From contig NZ_JAHIAB010000003.1 of the NCBI RefSeq assembly GCF_018760365.1, positions 310,001 to 374,000 on the forward strand: 64,000 nt of DNA, written 5' to 3'. Below, one piece after another: positions 53,904 through 63,052 of this stretch. The position numbers were made by a program, and so were the translations under genes. This DNA is from Pseudooceanicola endophyticus. GTDB lineage: Bacteria; Pseudomonadota; Alphaproteobacteria; Rhodobacterales; Rhodobacteraceae. Every line of letters starts with the position of its first letter. The first letter of the stretch is position 1. A model generated the notes under the pieces. That model had not been told where the DNA came from and did no database searches. It saw nothing but the letters and a program-made list of their open reading frames with translations.

Positions 53904-55082
53904 ATGGAAAAGATCTCTCTTCCCGAACGCGCGGACTGGCGCGACAAGGCGCGGGAGCTGGGCTTCACCTTTGCCGACATGCATGGCAAGCCGTACTGGG
54001 ACGAAACCTCGGCCTACCGCTTCACGCTGCGCGAGATCGAGGACGACATCGAAGACCCCTCGACCGAGCTGCACGCCATGTGCCGCGAGGCCGCCGCGCG
54101 CATCATCGCCTCCGAAGAGCTGACGACCAAGCTCGCCATCCCCGAAGCCTTCCGCGATCTGGTGGCCAACAGCTGGCGCGACCAGCAGCCCGAGCTCTAC
54201 GGCCGCTTCGACCTGGCCTATGACGGTCACGGGCCCGCGAAGCTTCTCGAATACAATGCCGACACGCCGACCTCTCTCTATGAAAGCGCCTCGTTCCAGT
54301 GGAGCTGGCTGGAGGATCAGATTGCCGCCGGCGTGCTCTCCGAGGGTGATGACCAGTTCAACGGCATCCACGAGGCCATGGTGGCCCGCTTCCAGGAGCT
54401 GTTCGACCCCGGCACCGACATCCACTTCACCGCCGTCGCCGGCAACGAAGAGGATTACGGCACCGTCGAATGCATGGCCTGGGCCGCACGCGATGCCGAC
54501 ATGGGCGCCCATTTCGTCGAGTTGGAACAGATCGGCCTGTCGACCGACGGCCAGTTCCTCGACGAGGAAGACCGCGTCATGGGCGTGCTCTTCAAGCTCT
54601 ATCCCTGGGAAGACCTGCTGAAGGAGGATTACGCCCGCTCCATCGCCGACAGCCGCTGCCTGTTCCTGGAACCGGCGTGGAAATCGGTTCTGTCGAACAA
54701 GGGCCTGCTGCCGGTGCTGTGGGAGATGTTCGAGGGGCATCCGAACCTCCTGCCCGCCTATTTCGCCGACGATCTGGAACGTTCCGATGTTTCTTCCATT
54801 TTCCCAAATGGTTACGTGTCGAAGCCGCTGTTCTCGCGCGAAGGCGCCTCGGTGCGGATCTTCGAGGGCGGCCGCAAGGTTGAGGCCTCGGACGATGCGG
54901 GATATGGCTCTTACCCGAGGATCCTGCAGGCCTATGCGCCGCTGCCGGTCTTCGACGGGTTCCGCCCCGTGATCGGATCCTGGATCGTGGGCGGTGCCTG
55001 TGCCGGCATCGGCCTGCGCGAGGACCGCGGGCGCATCACCCAGGACCTGTCGCGGTTCAAGCCGCATTTCATTCGCGACTGA
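53904..55082 (+). CDS. ygiC: Glutathionylspermidine synthase-like ATP-grasp protein (YgiC)
   Basis: 392 residues. Family signatures: GRFDLAYDGHGPAKLLEYNADTPTSL, FTAVAGNEEDYGTVECM, LFKLYPWEDLLKEDY, LEPAWKSVLSNKGLLPVLW and SWIVGGACAGIGLRED. The amidase half of bifunctional Gsp synthase is absent, as usual for YgiC/YjfC. AAGGAATTTC precedes the ATG. The true peptide substrate of this family is not known. Paired with ygiB. Confidence 0.9.
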   Translation: MEKISLPERADWRDKARELGFTFADMHGKPYWDETSAYRFTLREIEDDIEDPSTELHAMCREAAARIIASEELTTKLAIPEAFRDLVANSWRDQQPELYGRFDLAYDGHGPAKLLEYNADTPTSLYESASFQWSWLEDQIAAGVLSEGDDQFNGIHEAMVARFQELFDPGTDIHFTAVAGNEEDYGTVECMAWAARDADMGAHFVELEQIGLSTDGQFLDEEDRVMGVLFKLYPWEDLLKEDYARSIADSRCLFLEPAWKSVLSNKGLLPVLWEMFEGHPNLLPAYFADDLERSDVSSIFPNGYVSKPLFSREGASVRIFEGGRKVEASDDAGYGSYPRILQAYAPLPVFDGFRPVIGSWIVGGACAGIGLREDRGRITQDLSRFKPHFIRD

Positions 55083-55104
55083 CGCGGGAACGAGGAAGGA
55101 ACAG

Positions 55105-55704
55105 ATGAGAAAACGCTCGAGGAAAGTTGCCCTGGCGATCGTGGGGGCCGCATCCTTCGCGGCGCTGGCGGGCTGCCGGGAGGACCAGGTCGACGCCCAG
55201 GCCTTCCCGGACCTGCAAAGCTGCAAGGCGGCCTCCAACAACAGCGGCCTGTTTTCGGTCCAGGAATGCGAGACGGCCTTTGCCGATGCCCAGCAGCTGA
55301 ACGTGGAAACCGCGCCGCGCTACGACAGCAAGGCCACCTGCGAGCAGGAACATGGTGAAGGCAACTGCGAGAGCGAGGCCCAGGCCATGGGCAACGAGGG
55401 CGGCGGCATGGGCAGCATCTTCCTGCCGCTGATGGCCGGCTACCTGATCGGCAACATGATGGGCGGTCGCACCGGCATGGCCGCCGCGCAGCCGCTCTAC
55501 AAGACCGCCAATGGCAAGTTCACCAATGCTGCCGGGACCGCCGCCTATTCCTCGAACTCGGGCAAGGCCAAGCTGAACTCGTCGCTGTTCAAGAAACCCC
55601 AGACCACGCTGGGCAAGGCGCCGATGACCAAGGCCACGCTGTCCTCGCGCGGCGGCTTCGGTTCGACCGGCGGATCGTCCTATCGCTCCAGCCTTGGCGG
55701 CTGA
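55105..55704 (+). CDS. ygiB: DUF1190-family lipoprotein (YgiB)
   Basis: 199 residues. A signal peptide ends at a lipobox-like FAALAGC. Cys pairs around LQSCKAASNN, VQECETAFADA, TCEQEHGEGNCES and a Gly/Ser-rich tail with GSIFLPLMAGYLIGNMMGG match DUF1190. Lies 22 bp after ygiC, the conserved partner. Function unknown. Confidence 0.88.
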   Translation: MRKRSRKVALAIVGAASFAALAGCREDQVDAQAFPDLQSCKAASNNSGLFSVQECETAFADAQQLNVETAPRYDSKATCEQEHGEGNCESEAQAMGNEGGGMGSIFLPLMAGYLIGNMMGGRTGMAAAQPLYKTANGKFTNAAGTAAYSSNSGKAKLNSSLFKKPQTTLGKAPMTKATLSSRGGFGSTGGSSYRSSLGG

Positions 55705-55711
55705 GGCATCC

Positions 55712-55737
55712 GGCAGGGGGTGTCGCCACCCCCTGCC
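55712..55737. terminator. Bidirectional hairpin terminator
   Basis: A perfect 11-bp stem GGCAGGGGGTG / CACCCCCTGCC with a TCGC loop between the convergent ygiB and acid phosphatase genes. Confidence 0.75.
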
Positions 55738-55743
55738 CGTTTC

Positions 55744-56625
55744 TCACTTCGCCGGCGTCCAGGGCTTCAGCGCGTCCTTCTTCATCTGACGGCGCTCATC
55801 GGGCGATTTCGACCAGTCCCCGCCGAAGGCCGCAGATTCCCAGGAGCCGTATTCCGGGTTCGGCATCATGATCCAGTCCTTGCCCCAGTGGTCCTGGCTG
55901 GCCTTGAAGAACTCGTCACGATCTTCCAGCGAACCGCCGGCGGCATCCGAGAAATCACCCAGGTTGTCGCCCATCAGCAGCGCCACGCGGTATTTCTGCG
56001 CCACGAAGGCGATGCGGCTTTCCTTGTCGGACCCCCAGCCTTCCTGGTCGCCCTTCAGCAGCACCGTGTCGACGCCCTCGGTCATCGGGAAGCCCAGCTT
56101 CTTGAGGTTGGCGATGGTGCCGTCCTTCTCGATCGACTTGCGGTTCGAGACGTAGAAGATCGTCACGCCCTTGGAGGCCGCGTATTTCAGGAAGGCCAGC
56201 GCGCCCGGAACCGCTTCGGAGGTCTGGGAATTGACGTAATCGGTCCATTCCTTGGAGCTGTAGGAAGTGCCGCGGGTGATCAGCGAGGCTTCGTAATTGC
56301 CGTTGTCCAGCAGCGTTTCATCCAGGTCCGAGACGATGGCGACGGGCAGATCCTCGTAGCCGGCGGGTTCCTTGTCGGCGACCGCGGTCCAGCTCTTGTC
56401 GGCCAGCGCCTTGTCCAGCTGGGTCTGCGCCTGCTTGAACAGCTGGGTGACGGTGGCCTTGTATTCCACCGAGGTCTCCATCCAGACCGTGGCGTTCAGC
56501 AGGTCGTCCTGCGGCACCTTGGCCGCGTCCTGGGCGGCAACGGGGCCGGCCAGGCTGAGGGTCGTGGCGGCGGCCACGGCCAGGGCCGAGACGGTCAGGC
56601 AGAAACGCGAAGAGCTCAGACGCAT
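55744..56625 (-). CDS. Class C acid phosphatase (HAD family, e(P4)-like)
   Basis: 293 residues from the ATG at 56625 (AAGGA 8 nt upstream). Signal peptide (LTVSALAVAAATTLSLAGPVAA), HAD motif I AIVSDLDETLLDN, motif II in FYVSNRKSIEKDG and motif IV LLMGDNLGDFSDA. Periplasmic nucleotide or phosphomonoester hydrolysis to release phosphate. A Pho-box-like site lies 45 bp before the start, which links it to the phosphate regulon next door. Confidence 0.9.
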   Translation of the reverse strand: MRLSSSRFCLTVSALAVAAATTLSLAGPVAAQDAAKVPQDDLLNATVWMETSVEYKATVTQLFKQAQTQLDKALADKSWTAVADKEPAGYEDLPVAIVSDLDETLLDNGNYEASLITRGTSYSSKEWTDYVNSQTSEAVPGALAFLKYAASKGVTIFYVSNRKSIEKDGTIANLKKLGFPMTEGVDTVLLKGDQEGWGSDKESRIAFVAQKYRVALLMGDNLGDFSDAAGGSLEDRDEFFKASQDHWGKDWIMMPNPEYGSWESAAFGGDWSKSPDERRQMKKDALKPWTPAK

Positions 56626-56669
56626 GATGAATTCCTTGTACGTGCAGATATTCCGGAAGCCTGCGCGCG

Positions 56670-56687
56670 GCGTCACAAAACTGTCAA
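56670..56687 (+). promoter_or_regulatory. Pho-box-like site upstream of the acid phosphatase
   Basis: GCGTCAC at 56670 and CTGTCAA at 56681 are spaced 4 bp like PhoB half sites. The direct repeats read on the plus strand, opposite to the phosphatase gene, which weakens the call. Confidence 0.45.
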
Positions 56688-56946
56688 ATTCATTGCGCAC
56701 GGGTCGTTGCGGCAGGTGTTCACAATCTCGTCAGCTTGGGGTTGCAAAGCGCCCTGCCCGCCCAGGGTTTCAGCGTCGGCCTCCGGGACTTTGCACGTTG
56801 GCGTGAACCCGCCGGTCGCGCTCCGGACCCGGTCTTGACCTGCCGCGTCGTTGTGCCTGCATCGAGCCTGCGCAGCCCGCTTCCCTTTTCGCGGGCCGCA
56901 AACTAGCCTCGCCCCAGAACGCGAGTTCCAACACGGGAGTATCTCA

Positions 56947-58131
56947 ATGAAAAAGCTTCTTCTGGCCACGGCGGCCATGGCGCTGTGCGCCTCTGCGGCC
57001 TCTGCCGAGGACGTCAAGATGGGCGTCCTGCTGGGCTTTACCGGCCCGCTTGAATCGCTGGCCCCGGCGATGGCTGCCGGCGCCGAGATGGCAATGAAGG
57101 AAGTGTCCGACAGCGGCAAGCTGCTGGATGGCGACACCGTGACGCCCGTGCGCGGCGACAGCACCTGCGTCGATGCCGCCGCCGCCACCGCCGCCGGCGA
57201 AACCCTGGTCACCTCGGATGGCGTGAAGGGCATCCTGGGCGCCATGTGCTCGGGCGCGACCACCGCCGTCCTTCAGAACGTCGCCCTGCCCAACGGCATG
57301 GTGATGATCTCGCCCTCGGCGACCTCTCCGGCGCTTTCGACGGTCGAGGACAACGGCCTGTTCTTCCGCACCGCCCCCTCGGACGCCCGCCAGGGCGAGG
57401 TCATGGCCGACGAGATCCTGGAAAAGGGTCTGAAATCCGTCGCCGTCACCTATACCAACAACGATTACGGCAAGGGCCTCGCGGACAGCTTCCAGAAGGC
57501 CTACGAGGCCAAGGGCGGCAAGGTCACGATCTCTGCCGCGCATGAGGACGGCAAGGGCGATTATTCCGCCGAAGTCGGCGCGCTGGCCTCTGCGGGCGGT
57601 GATGCGCTGGTGATCGCGGGCTATATCGACCAGGGCGGCTCGGGCATCCTGCGCGGCGCGCTTGATACCGGCGCCTTCGACACCTTCGTCTTCCCCGATG
57701 GCATGGTCTCCCAGACGCTGCAGGACAACTTCGGCTCCGAGATCAACGGCTCCTTCGGTCAGCTGCCCGACAGCGAGGGCCAGGGCATGGACACCTACCT
57801 GACCATGGCCAAGGACGCGGGCTTTGACGGCACCTCGGCCTATTCCGGCGCCTCCTATGACGGGGCCGCGCTGATGCTGCTGGCGATGCAGGCGGCGGGC
57901 TCCACCGATCCCAATGTCTACAAGGACAAGATCATGGAGATCGCCAACGGTCCCGGCGAAAAGATCTATCCCGGTGATCTGGCCAAGGGTCTGGAACTGC
58001 TGAAGGAAGGCAAGCCCATCGACTACGAGGGCGCGACGGCGGTGAACCTGGTCGGCAGCGGCGAAGCCGCCGGCACCTTCCGCGAGATCGAGATCAAGGA
58101 CGACAAGATCGAGACCGTGAAATACCGCTGA
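56947..58131 (+). CDS. livK: Branched-chain amino acid ABC transporter substrate-binding protein
   Basis: 394 residues with a signal peptide (KLLLATAAMALCASAASA). The Leu/Ile/Val-binding fold: VKMGVLLGFTGPLESLAPAM, GAMCSGATTAVL, MISPSATSPALS and VAVTYTNNDYGKGLADSF. Periplasmic receptor for the LivGFHM proteins that follow. The true ligand may be another amino acid or amide; urea-type binding proteins are longer. Confidence 0.88.
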   Translation: MKKLLLATAAMALCASAASAEDVKMGVLLGFTGPLESLAPAMAAGAEMAMKEVSDSGKLLDGDTVTPVRGDSTCVDAAAATAAGETLVTSDGVKGILGAMCSGATTAVLQNVALPNGMVMISPSATSPALSTVEDNGLFFRTAPSDARQGEVMADEILEKGLKSVAVTYTNNDYGKGLADSFQKAYEAKGGKVTISAAHEDGKGDYSAEVGALASAGGDALVIAGYIDQGGSGILRGALDTGAFDTFVFPDGMVSQTLQDNFGSEINGSFGQLPDSEGQGMDTYLTMAKDAGFDGTSAYSGASYDGAALMLLAMQAAGSTDPNVYKDKIMEIANGPGEKIYPGDLAKGLELLKEGKPIDYEGATAVNLVGSGEAAGTFREIEIKDDKIETVKYR

Positions 58132-58148
58132 CGGCGGCATGATCGCGG

Positions 58149-58176
58149 AACAGCCCGGGATGACCGGGCTGTTTCA
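58149..58176 (+). terminator. Hairpin between livK and livG
   Basis: A perfect 10-bp stem AACAGCCCGG / CCGGGCTGTT with a 5-nt loop and a short T-run. Probably attenuates transcription so that livK is expressed above the membrane genes. Confidence 0.75.
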
Positions 58177-58235
58177 CTTTTATAACAACATCTTGCGGCG
58201 CGTTCTTCGCGTAACGCCAGAGATCAGGGGCGCCC

Positions 58236-59096
58236 ATGATAAGGGTCGATAATCTCGTCAAATCCTTTGGCGGCTTCCGGGCCGTCGACAATGCCAGCCT
58301 GGAGATCGCCACCGGTTCGATCACCGGGCTGATCGGTCCCAACGGGGCCGGAAAATCCACGCTTTTCAACGTTATTGCCGGGGTCCATGCACCGACCTCC
58401 GGTCGTGTCACCATGGACGGAGAGGACATCACCGGGCTCTCTCCGCACCAGCTGTTCCACAAGGGGCTGCTGCGTACCTTCCAGATCGCCCATGAATTCC
58501 CCTCGCTCAGCGTGCGTGAGAACCTGATGATGGTGCCCGCCGGCCAGACCGGCGAAACCCTCTGGAACAGCTGGTTCCAGCGCGCCCGGATCCGGGAAGA
58601 AGAAGCGGCGCTGCTGAAAAAGGCGGATGAAGTCCTCGACTTCCTGACCATCTCTCATCTGAAGGACGAGAAGGCCGGGAACCTGTCCGGCGGTCAGAAG
58701 AAGCTGCTTGAACTCGGTCGCACCATGATGGTCGAGGCCAAGATCGTCTTCCTGGACGAGGTCGGCGCCGGGGTGAACCGCACCCTGCTGAACACCATCG
58801 GCGACGCCATTGTCCGGCTCAACAAGGAGCGCGGCTATACCTTCTGCGTGATCGAGCACGACATGGATTTCATCGGCCGCCTCTGCGACCCGGTGATCGT
58901 CATGGCCGAGGGCAAGGTGCTGGCCGAAGGATCGGCCGCCCATATCATGGAGAACGAGGCCGTGATCGAGGCCTATCTGGGCACCGGCCTGAAGAACAAG
59001 GTGAAGTCCGACGAGCAAGCCGAAGTCATGGCAGATGAATCCCACGGCGCGCAGCCGGGTCTGGGCGACGAAGCGGGCACGGGAGAGGCGTCATGA
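58236..59096 (+). CDS. livG: Branched-chain amino acid ABC transporter ATPase LivG
   Basis: 286 residues. Walker A GPNGAGKST, LRTFQIAHEFPSLSVRENLM, signature LSGGQKKLLELGRTMM, Walker B IVFLDEVGAGVN (the usual EP is EV here, and the D-loop is altered) and switch His in VIEHDMDF. A charged tail of about 35 residues follows. Overlaps livF by 4 bp. Confidence 0.9.
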   Translation: MIRVDNLVKSFGGFRAVDNASLEIATGSITGLIGPNGAGKSTLFNVIAGVHAPTSGRVTMDGEDITGLSPHQLFHKGLLRTFQIAHEFPSLSVRENLMMVPAGQTGETLWNSWFQRARIREEEAALLKKADEVLDFLTISHLKDEKAGNLSGGQKKLLELGRTMMVEAKIVFLDEVGAGVNRTLLNTIGDAIVRLNKERGYTFCVIEHDMDFIGRLCDPVIVMAEGKVLAEGSAAHIMENEAVIEAYLGTGLKNKVKSDEQAEVMADESHGAQPGLGDEAGTGEAS

Positions 59097-59797
59097 GCTT
59101 TCTGAACGCCGCCGACATGACCGGCGGATACGGCAAGGCCGACATCCTGCACGGCTGCACGCTGAGCGTCGAAAAGGGCGAGATCGCGGTGATCGTCGGC
59201 CCCAACGGCGCGGGCAAGTCCACCGCCATGAAGGCCGTCTTCGGGATGCTGCCGCTGCGCGGCGGCTCCGTCACCTTCGACGGAGAGGACATCACCGCCC
59301 TGACCCCGCAACAGCGCGTGCGCAAGGGCATGGGCTTTGTGCCGCAGGTCAACAACGTCTTCCCCACCATGACGGTGGAGGAAAACCTGGAAATGGGCGC
59401 CTTCATCCGCACCGATGACTTCAGCCATACCATCGCCCAGGTCTATGACCTGTTCCCGATCCTGAAGGAAAAGCGCCGTCAGAACGCCGGAGAGCTGTCC
59501 GGCGGGCAGCGTCAGCAGGTGGCCGTGGGCCGCGCGCTGATGACCCGGCCCAGTCTTCTGATGCTGGACGAACCCACCGCGGGCGTCAGCCCCATCGTCA
59601 TGGACGAGCTGTTCGACCGCATCATCGAGGTGGCGCGGGCCGGGATCTCCATCCTGATGGTGGAACAGAACGCCCGCCAGGCGCTTGAGATCGCCGACAA
59701 GGGCTATGTCCTGGTGCAGGGCGCCAACCGCTACACCGACACCGGAGAGGCGCTTCTGGCCGATCCGGAGGTCCGCCGCACCTTCCTGGGGGGCTGA
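59093..59797 (+). CDS. livF: Branched-chain amino acid ABC transporter ATPase LivF
   Basis: 234 residues. Walker A GPNGAGKST, Q-loop FVPQVNNVFPTMTVEENL, signature LSGGQRQQVAVGRALM, Walker B LLMLDEPTAGVSP, and VEQNARQALEIADKGYVL typical of LivF. Partner of LivG. Confidence 0.93.
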   Translation: MSFLNAADMTGGYGKADILHGCTLSVEKGEIAVIVGPNGAGKSTAMKAVFGMLPLRGGSVTFDGEDITALTPQQRVRKGMGFVPQVNNVFPTMTVEENLEMGAFIRTDDFSHTIAQVYDLFPILKEKRRQNAGELSGGQRQQVAVGRALMTRPSLLMLDEPTAGVSPIVMDELFDRIIEVARAGISILMVEQNARQALEIADKGYVLVQGANRYTDTGEALLADPEVRRTFLGG

Positions 59798-59800
59798 GAG

Positions 59801-60808
59801 ATGGATGTCATCAACGCGCTGGTCGCGATCACCAACTACGTCATCATCCCCGCCACCGCCTATGGCGCGCAGCTGGCGCTTGGCGCGCTTGGCGTCACGC
59901 TGGTCTATTCGATCCTGCGCTTCTCGAATTTCGCGCAGGGCGACACCATGGCCTTCGGCACCGGGGTCGTGATCCTGATCACCTGGGGCTTCCAGGCCAT
60001 GGGGATCAGCTTCGGCCCGCTGCCGACGGCGCTGCTGGCCCTGCCCTTCGGCATCGTCATCACCGCCGCGCTGCTTCTGGGTACGGACCGCGTGGTCTAT
60101 CGCTACTACCGGGTCACACGCGCCTCGCCGGTGGTGATGGTCATGGTTTCGGTCGGGGTGATGTTCGTGATGAATGCGCTCACCCGATTCCTGATCGGGG
60201 TCGACCAGATCAATTTCGACGACGGCGCCCGCTTTGTCATCAACGCCCGCCAGTGGCGCGAGATGACGGGCCTGTCGGAGCCGCTGACCCTGCGTTCGAC
60301 CCAGCTGATCACCGTGATCACGGCGCTGATCGTCATGGTGGCGCTGTTCTGGTTCCTGAACCGCACCCGCACCGGCAAGTCGATGCGGGCGTTTTCCGAT
60401 AACGAGGATCTGGCGCTGCTCTCGGGCATCGACCCGCAGCGTGTCGTCACCGTCACATGGATCATCACCGGGGCGCTGGCGACCATCGCGGGGACGCTCT
60501 ACGGGCTCGACAAGTCCTTCAAGGCCTTCACCTATTTCCAGATCCTGCTGCCCATCTTCGCTTCGGCGGTGGTCGGCGGCATCGGCAGCCCGGTGGGCGC
60601 CGTCGTCGGCGGCTTCATCATCTCCTTCTCGGAGGTCGGGCTGACCTATGCCTGGAAGAAGGTCGCCACCTATCTGATCCCCGGATGGGAGCCCGAGGGC
60701 CTCGTCCAGCTTCTGTCCACCGATTACAAGTACGCGGTCAGTTTCACGATCCTGATCCTCGTGCTGATCTTCCGGCCGACCGGCCTTTTCAGGGGGAAAG
60801 TCGTATGA
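59801..60808 (+). CDS. livH: Branched-chain amino acid ABC transporter permease LivH
   Basis: 335 residues, about eight hydrophobic segments. Family landmarks: ALGALGVTLVYSILRFSNFAQGD at the start, RAFSDNEDLALLSGIDPQRV and FASAVVGGIGSPVGAVVGGF. Its stop overlaps the livM start (ATGA). Confidence 0.92.
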   Translation: MDVINALVAITNYVIIPATAYGAQLALGALGVTLVYSILRFSNFAQGDTMAFGTGVVILITWGFQAMGISFGPLPTALLALPFGIVITAALLLGTDRVVYRYYRVTRASPVVMVMVSVGVMFVMNALTRFLIGVDQINFDDGARFVINARQWREMTGLSEPLTLRSTQLITVITALIVMVALFWFLNRTRTGKSMRAFSDNEDLALLSGIDPQRVVTVTWIITGALATIAGTLYGLDKSFKAFTYFQILLPIFASAVVGGIGSPVGAVVGGFIISFSEVGLTYAWKKVATYLIPGWEPEGLVQLLSTDYKYAVSFTILILVLIFRPTGLFRGKVV

Positions 60809-62133
60809 GCGCCTCGCGTCAACCGGGCGAAACCTCGGCGCTGCGCGCGCCGCTGTTCTTCGCCGTCCTTGCCCTGCTGCTGGTGATCGAGGGGGTGACC
60901 TCGGGGTGGAACTCCGCGCTCGGGATCCTTAACATGGGGCTTTTGTCGGCCATCATGGCGCTTGGGGTGAACCTGCAATGGGGCTATGCGGGGCTGTTCA
61001 ACGCCGGCGCCATGGGTTTCCTCGCGCTTGGCGGCATCGCGCCCGTGCTGATCTCCATGCCGCCGACGCCCGGGGCCTTCCGGGCCGGGGGCATGGGGCT
61101 GATCGCGGCCTTTGCCGTGGCCATCATCGCGCTGATCCTGGCGGCGCAGGTCTGGCGCAAGCTGCGCATCCGGGGGCGCGGGCTGCTGGTCACGCTGATC
61201 CTGATCGTCGGCTTCTTCGCCTATCGCGGGCTGTTCGATCCGGCGGTCGCCGCGATCGAGGCGATCAACCCTTCCGCTGCCGGGAACCTGGGCGGGCTGG
61301 GCCTGCCGACGCTGGTCTCCTGGCCGGTGGGGGCGCTGATGGCCGCCGGGGCTGCCTGGCTGGTCGGCAAGACCGCCCTTGGCCTACGCTCCGACTACCT
61401 GGCCATCGCGACCCTCGGCATTGCCGAGATCCTAGTCGCGATCCTGAAGAACGAGCAATGGCTGGACCGCGGCGTGCTGAACGTCAACGGCATTCCCCGG
61501 CCCTGGCCCGTCCCCTACGAGATCGACCTGCAGAATTCGGCCAGCTTCGTGAAGATGGCGCAGGGCTGGGGGATGGATCCGGTGCTGGCCTCGACCCTGT
61601 TGGTGAAGCTGGCCTTCCTGGTGCTGTTCCTGATCGTCGTGCTGCTGCTGATCTGGGCCTCGCAGATGGCGCTGAAATCGCCCTGGGGGCGGATGATGCG
61701 CGCGATCCGCGACAACGAGGTCTCGGCCGCCGCCATGGGCAAGAACGTCACCCGGCGCCACCTTCAGATCTTCGTGCTGGGCTCGGCGGTGATCGGGCTG
61801 GCGGGGGCGATGATGATCTCTCTCGACGGGCAGATGACGCCCTCCAGCTACAACCCGCTGCGCTATACCTTCCTGATCCTGGTGATGGTGATCATCGGCG
61901 GCTCGGGCAACAACTGGGGTGCGGCGCTTGGCGGCGTGCTGATCTGGTATCTCTGGGTCAAGGCGGGCGACTGGGGCCCCGACATCATGACGATGATCGC
62001 CGCGCCCTTCCCCGATGGCGGGCTGAAGGAGCATCTGGTGGATTCGGCGGCGCATATGCGGATGCTGGTCATGGGGGTGCTGCTGCTGCTGGTTCTGCGC
62101 TTCAGCCCAAGGGGGCTTTTGCCCGAGAAATGA
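60805..62133 (+). CDS. livM: Branched-chain amino acid ABC transporter permease LivM
   Basis: 442 residues from the ATG at 60805. Core signatures NLQWGYAGLFNAGAMGFLALGG, LRSDYLAIATLGIAEIL, MRAIRDNEVSAAAMGKNVTRRHLQIF and IIGGSGNNWGAALGGVL. The many hydrophobic helices include an inserted region (about 100-150) beyond the usual LivM length. Confidence 0.92.
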   Translation: MSASRQPGETSALRAPLFFAVLALLLVIEGVTSGWNSALGILNMGLLSAIMALGVNLQWGYAGLFNAGAMGFLALGGIAPVLISMPPTPGAFRAGGMGLIAAFAVAIIALILAAQVWRKLRIRGRGLLVTLILIVGFFAYRGLFDPAVAAIEAINPSAAGNLGGLGLPTLVSWPVGALMAAGAAWLVGKTALGLRSDYLAIATLGIAEILVAILKNEQWLDRGVLNVNGIPRPWPVPYEIDLQNSASFVKMAQGWGMDPVLASTLLVKLAFLVLFLIVVLLLIWASQMALKSPWGRMMRAIRDNEVSAAAMGKNVTRRHLQIFVLGSAVIGLAGAMMISLDGQMTPSSYNPLRYTFLILVMVIIGGSGNNWGAALGGVLIWYLWVKAGDWGPDIMTMIAAPFPDGGLKEHLVDSAAHMRMLVMGVLLLLVLRFSPRGLLPEK

Positions 62134-62142
62134 ATGAGATGG

Positions 62143-62160
62143 GGGGCGCTGCGGCGCCCC
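62143..62160. terminator. Short hairpin between convergent livM and araC-type genes
   Basis: A 7-bp stem GGGGCGC / GCGCCCC with a 4-nt loop. No T-run. Confidence 0.4.
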
Positions 62161-62961
62161 TCAGCCTTTCGGGCGGGCGCGCCAGGCGCGCGGCGTGCAG
62201 CCCATCAGCCGGCGGAACATCGTGGTGAAGGCGGCGGGGCTTTCATAGCCCAGATCAAGGGCGATGCGGGTCACCGGTTCTCCGGCGGAAAGCCTTGGCA
62301 GCGCCGAGATCACGCTGGCCTGCTGACGCCAGCGGTCCGGCGACAGGCCCGTCTGTTCGCGAAAGCGCCGGGTGAAGTTGCGCCGGCTCATCGCCGCCTC
62401 GGCGGCCCATTCGTCCAGCGCGCGCTCTCCGGGGGTTTGCAGGAACCGCTGGCAAAGCGCGAACAGACGCGCCTCGTTGGGCAGCGGCAGGGCCAGGGGC
62501 TGATCCTCGAGGCGGGCGATCTCTTCGATCAGCAGCTCCATCAGCAGGGTGTCGCGATGCGAGGGATTGTCGATGTCCGCGATCTGGCCCACCGCCAGGA
62601 TCAGGGCCCGGGCCAGATCGTTCATCGCCAGAACCCGGGGCCCCGCCGATCCCGCATCCCCCGCCGAAGGCCGCAGGTAGGTCGAACGCATCTGCACCGC
62701 GCCGAACATGTCCACCGAATGCACGCAGCCCGCCGGGATCCACAGTGCGCTGTCGGGCGGCACCATCCAGCTGCCCTGCCCCGTGCGCACATGCACCACG
62801 CCGCTCAGCGCATGCATCAGCTGGTGGCGCGGGTGGCTGTGGGCATGGACCTGCGTGCCCTGCGGATAGTCCGAGGCCAGGCTGACCAGACGGCTTTCGG
62901 CCTGCTCGATCCGGGCAATGCGGCTGAACAGGTCGGAGGGCGCGGAAATCGACTGAGACAT
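62161..62961 (-). CDS. AraC-family transcriptional regulator
   Basis: About 266 residues. An N-terminal cupin with HSHPRHQLMHALSGVVHVRTG and a C-terminal AraC domain (RALDEWAAEAAMSRRNFTRRFREQTGLS and ITRIALDLGYESPAAFTTMFRRLMG-like motifs). The start is uncertain: 62961, 62988 or 63018 are possible. Divergent from the MFS transporter, which it probably controls. Confidence 0.87.
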   Translation of the reverse strand: MSQSISAPSDLFSRIARIEQAESRLVSLASDYPQGTQVHAHSHPRHQLMHALSGVVHVRTGQGSWMVPPDSALWIPAGCVHSVDMFGAVQMRSTYLRPSAGDAGSAGPRVLAMNDLARALILAVGQIADIDNPSHRDTLLMELLIEEIARLEDQPLALPLPNEARLFALCQRFLQTPGERALDEWAAEAAMSRRNFTRRFREQTGLSPDRWRQQASVISALPRLSAGEPVTRIALDLGYESPAAFTTMFRRLMGCTPRAWRARPKG

Positions 62962-63052
62962 CACTTTGGCCCGATCTGAAAGAAACATGACCAAACCACG
63001 AAAGATCGGCCATGGCAACCTGCGCTAGGAGGAGGAAAAACAGGAGCCTCCC

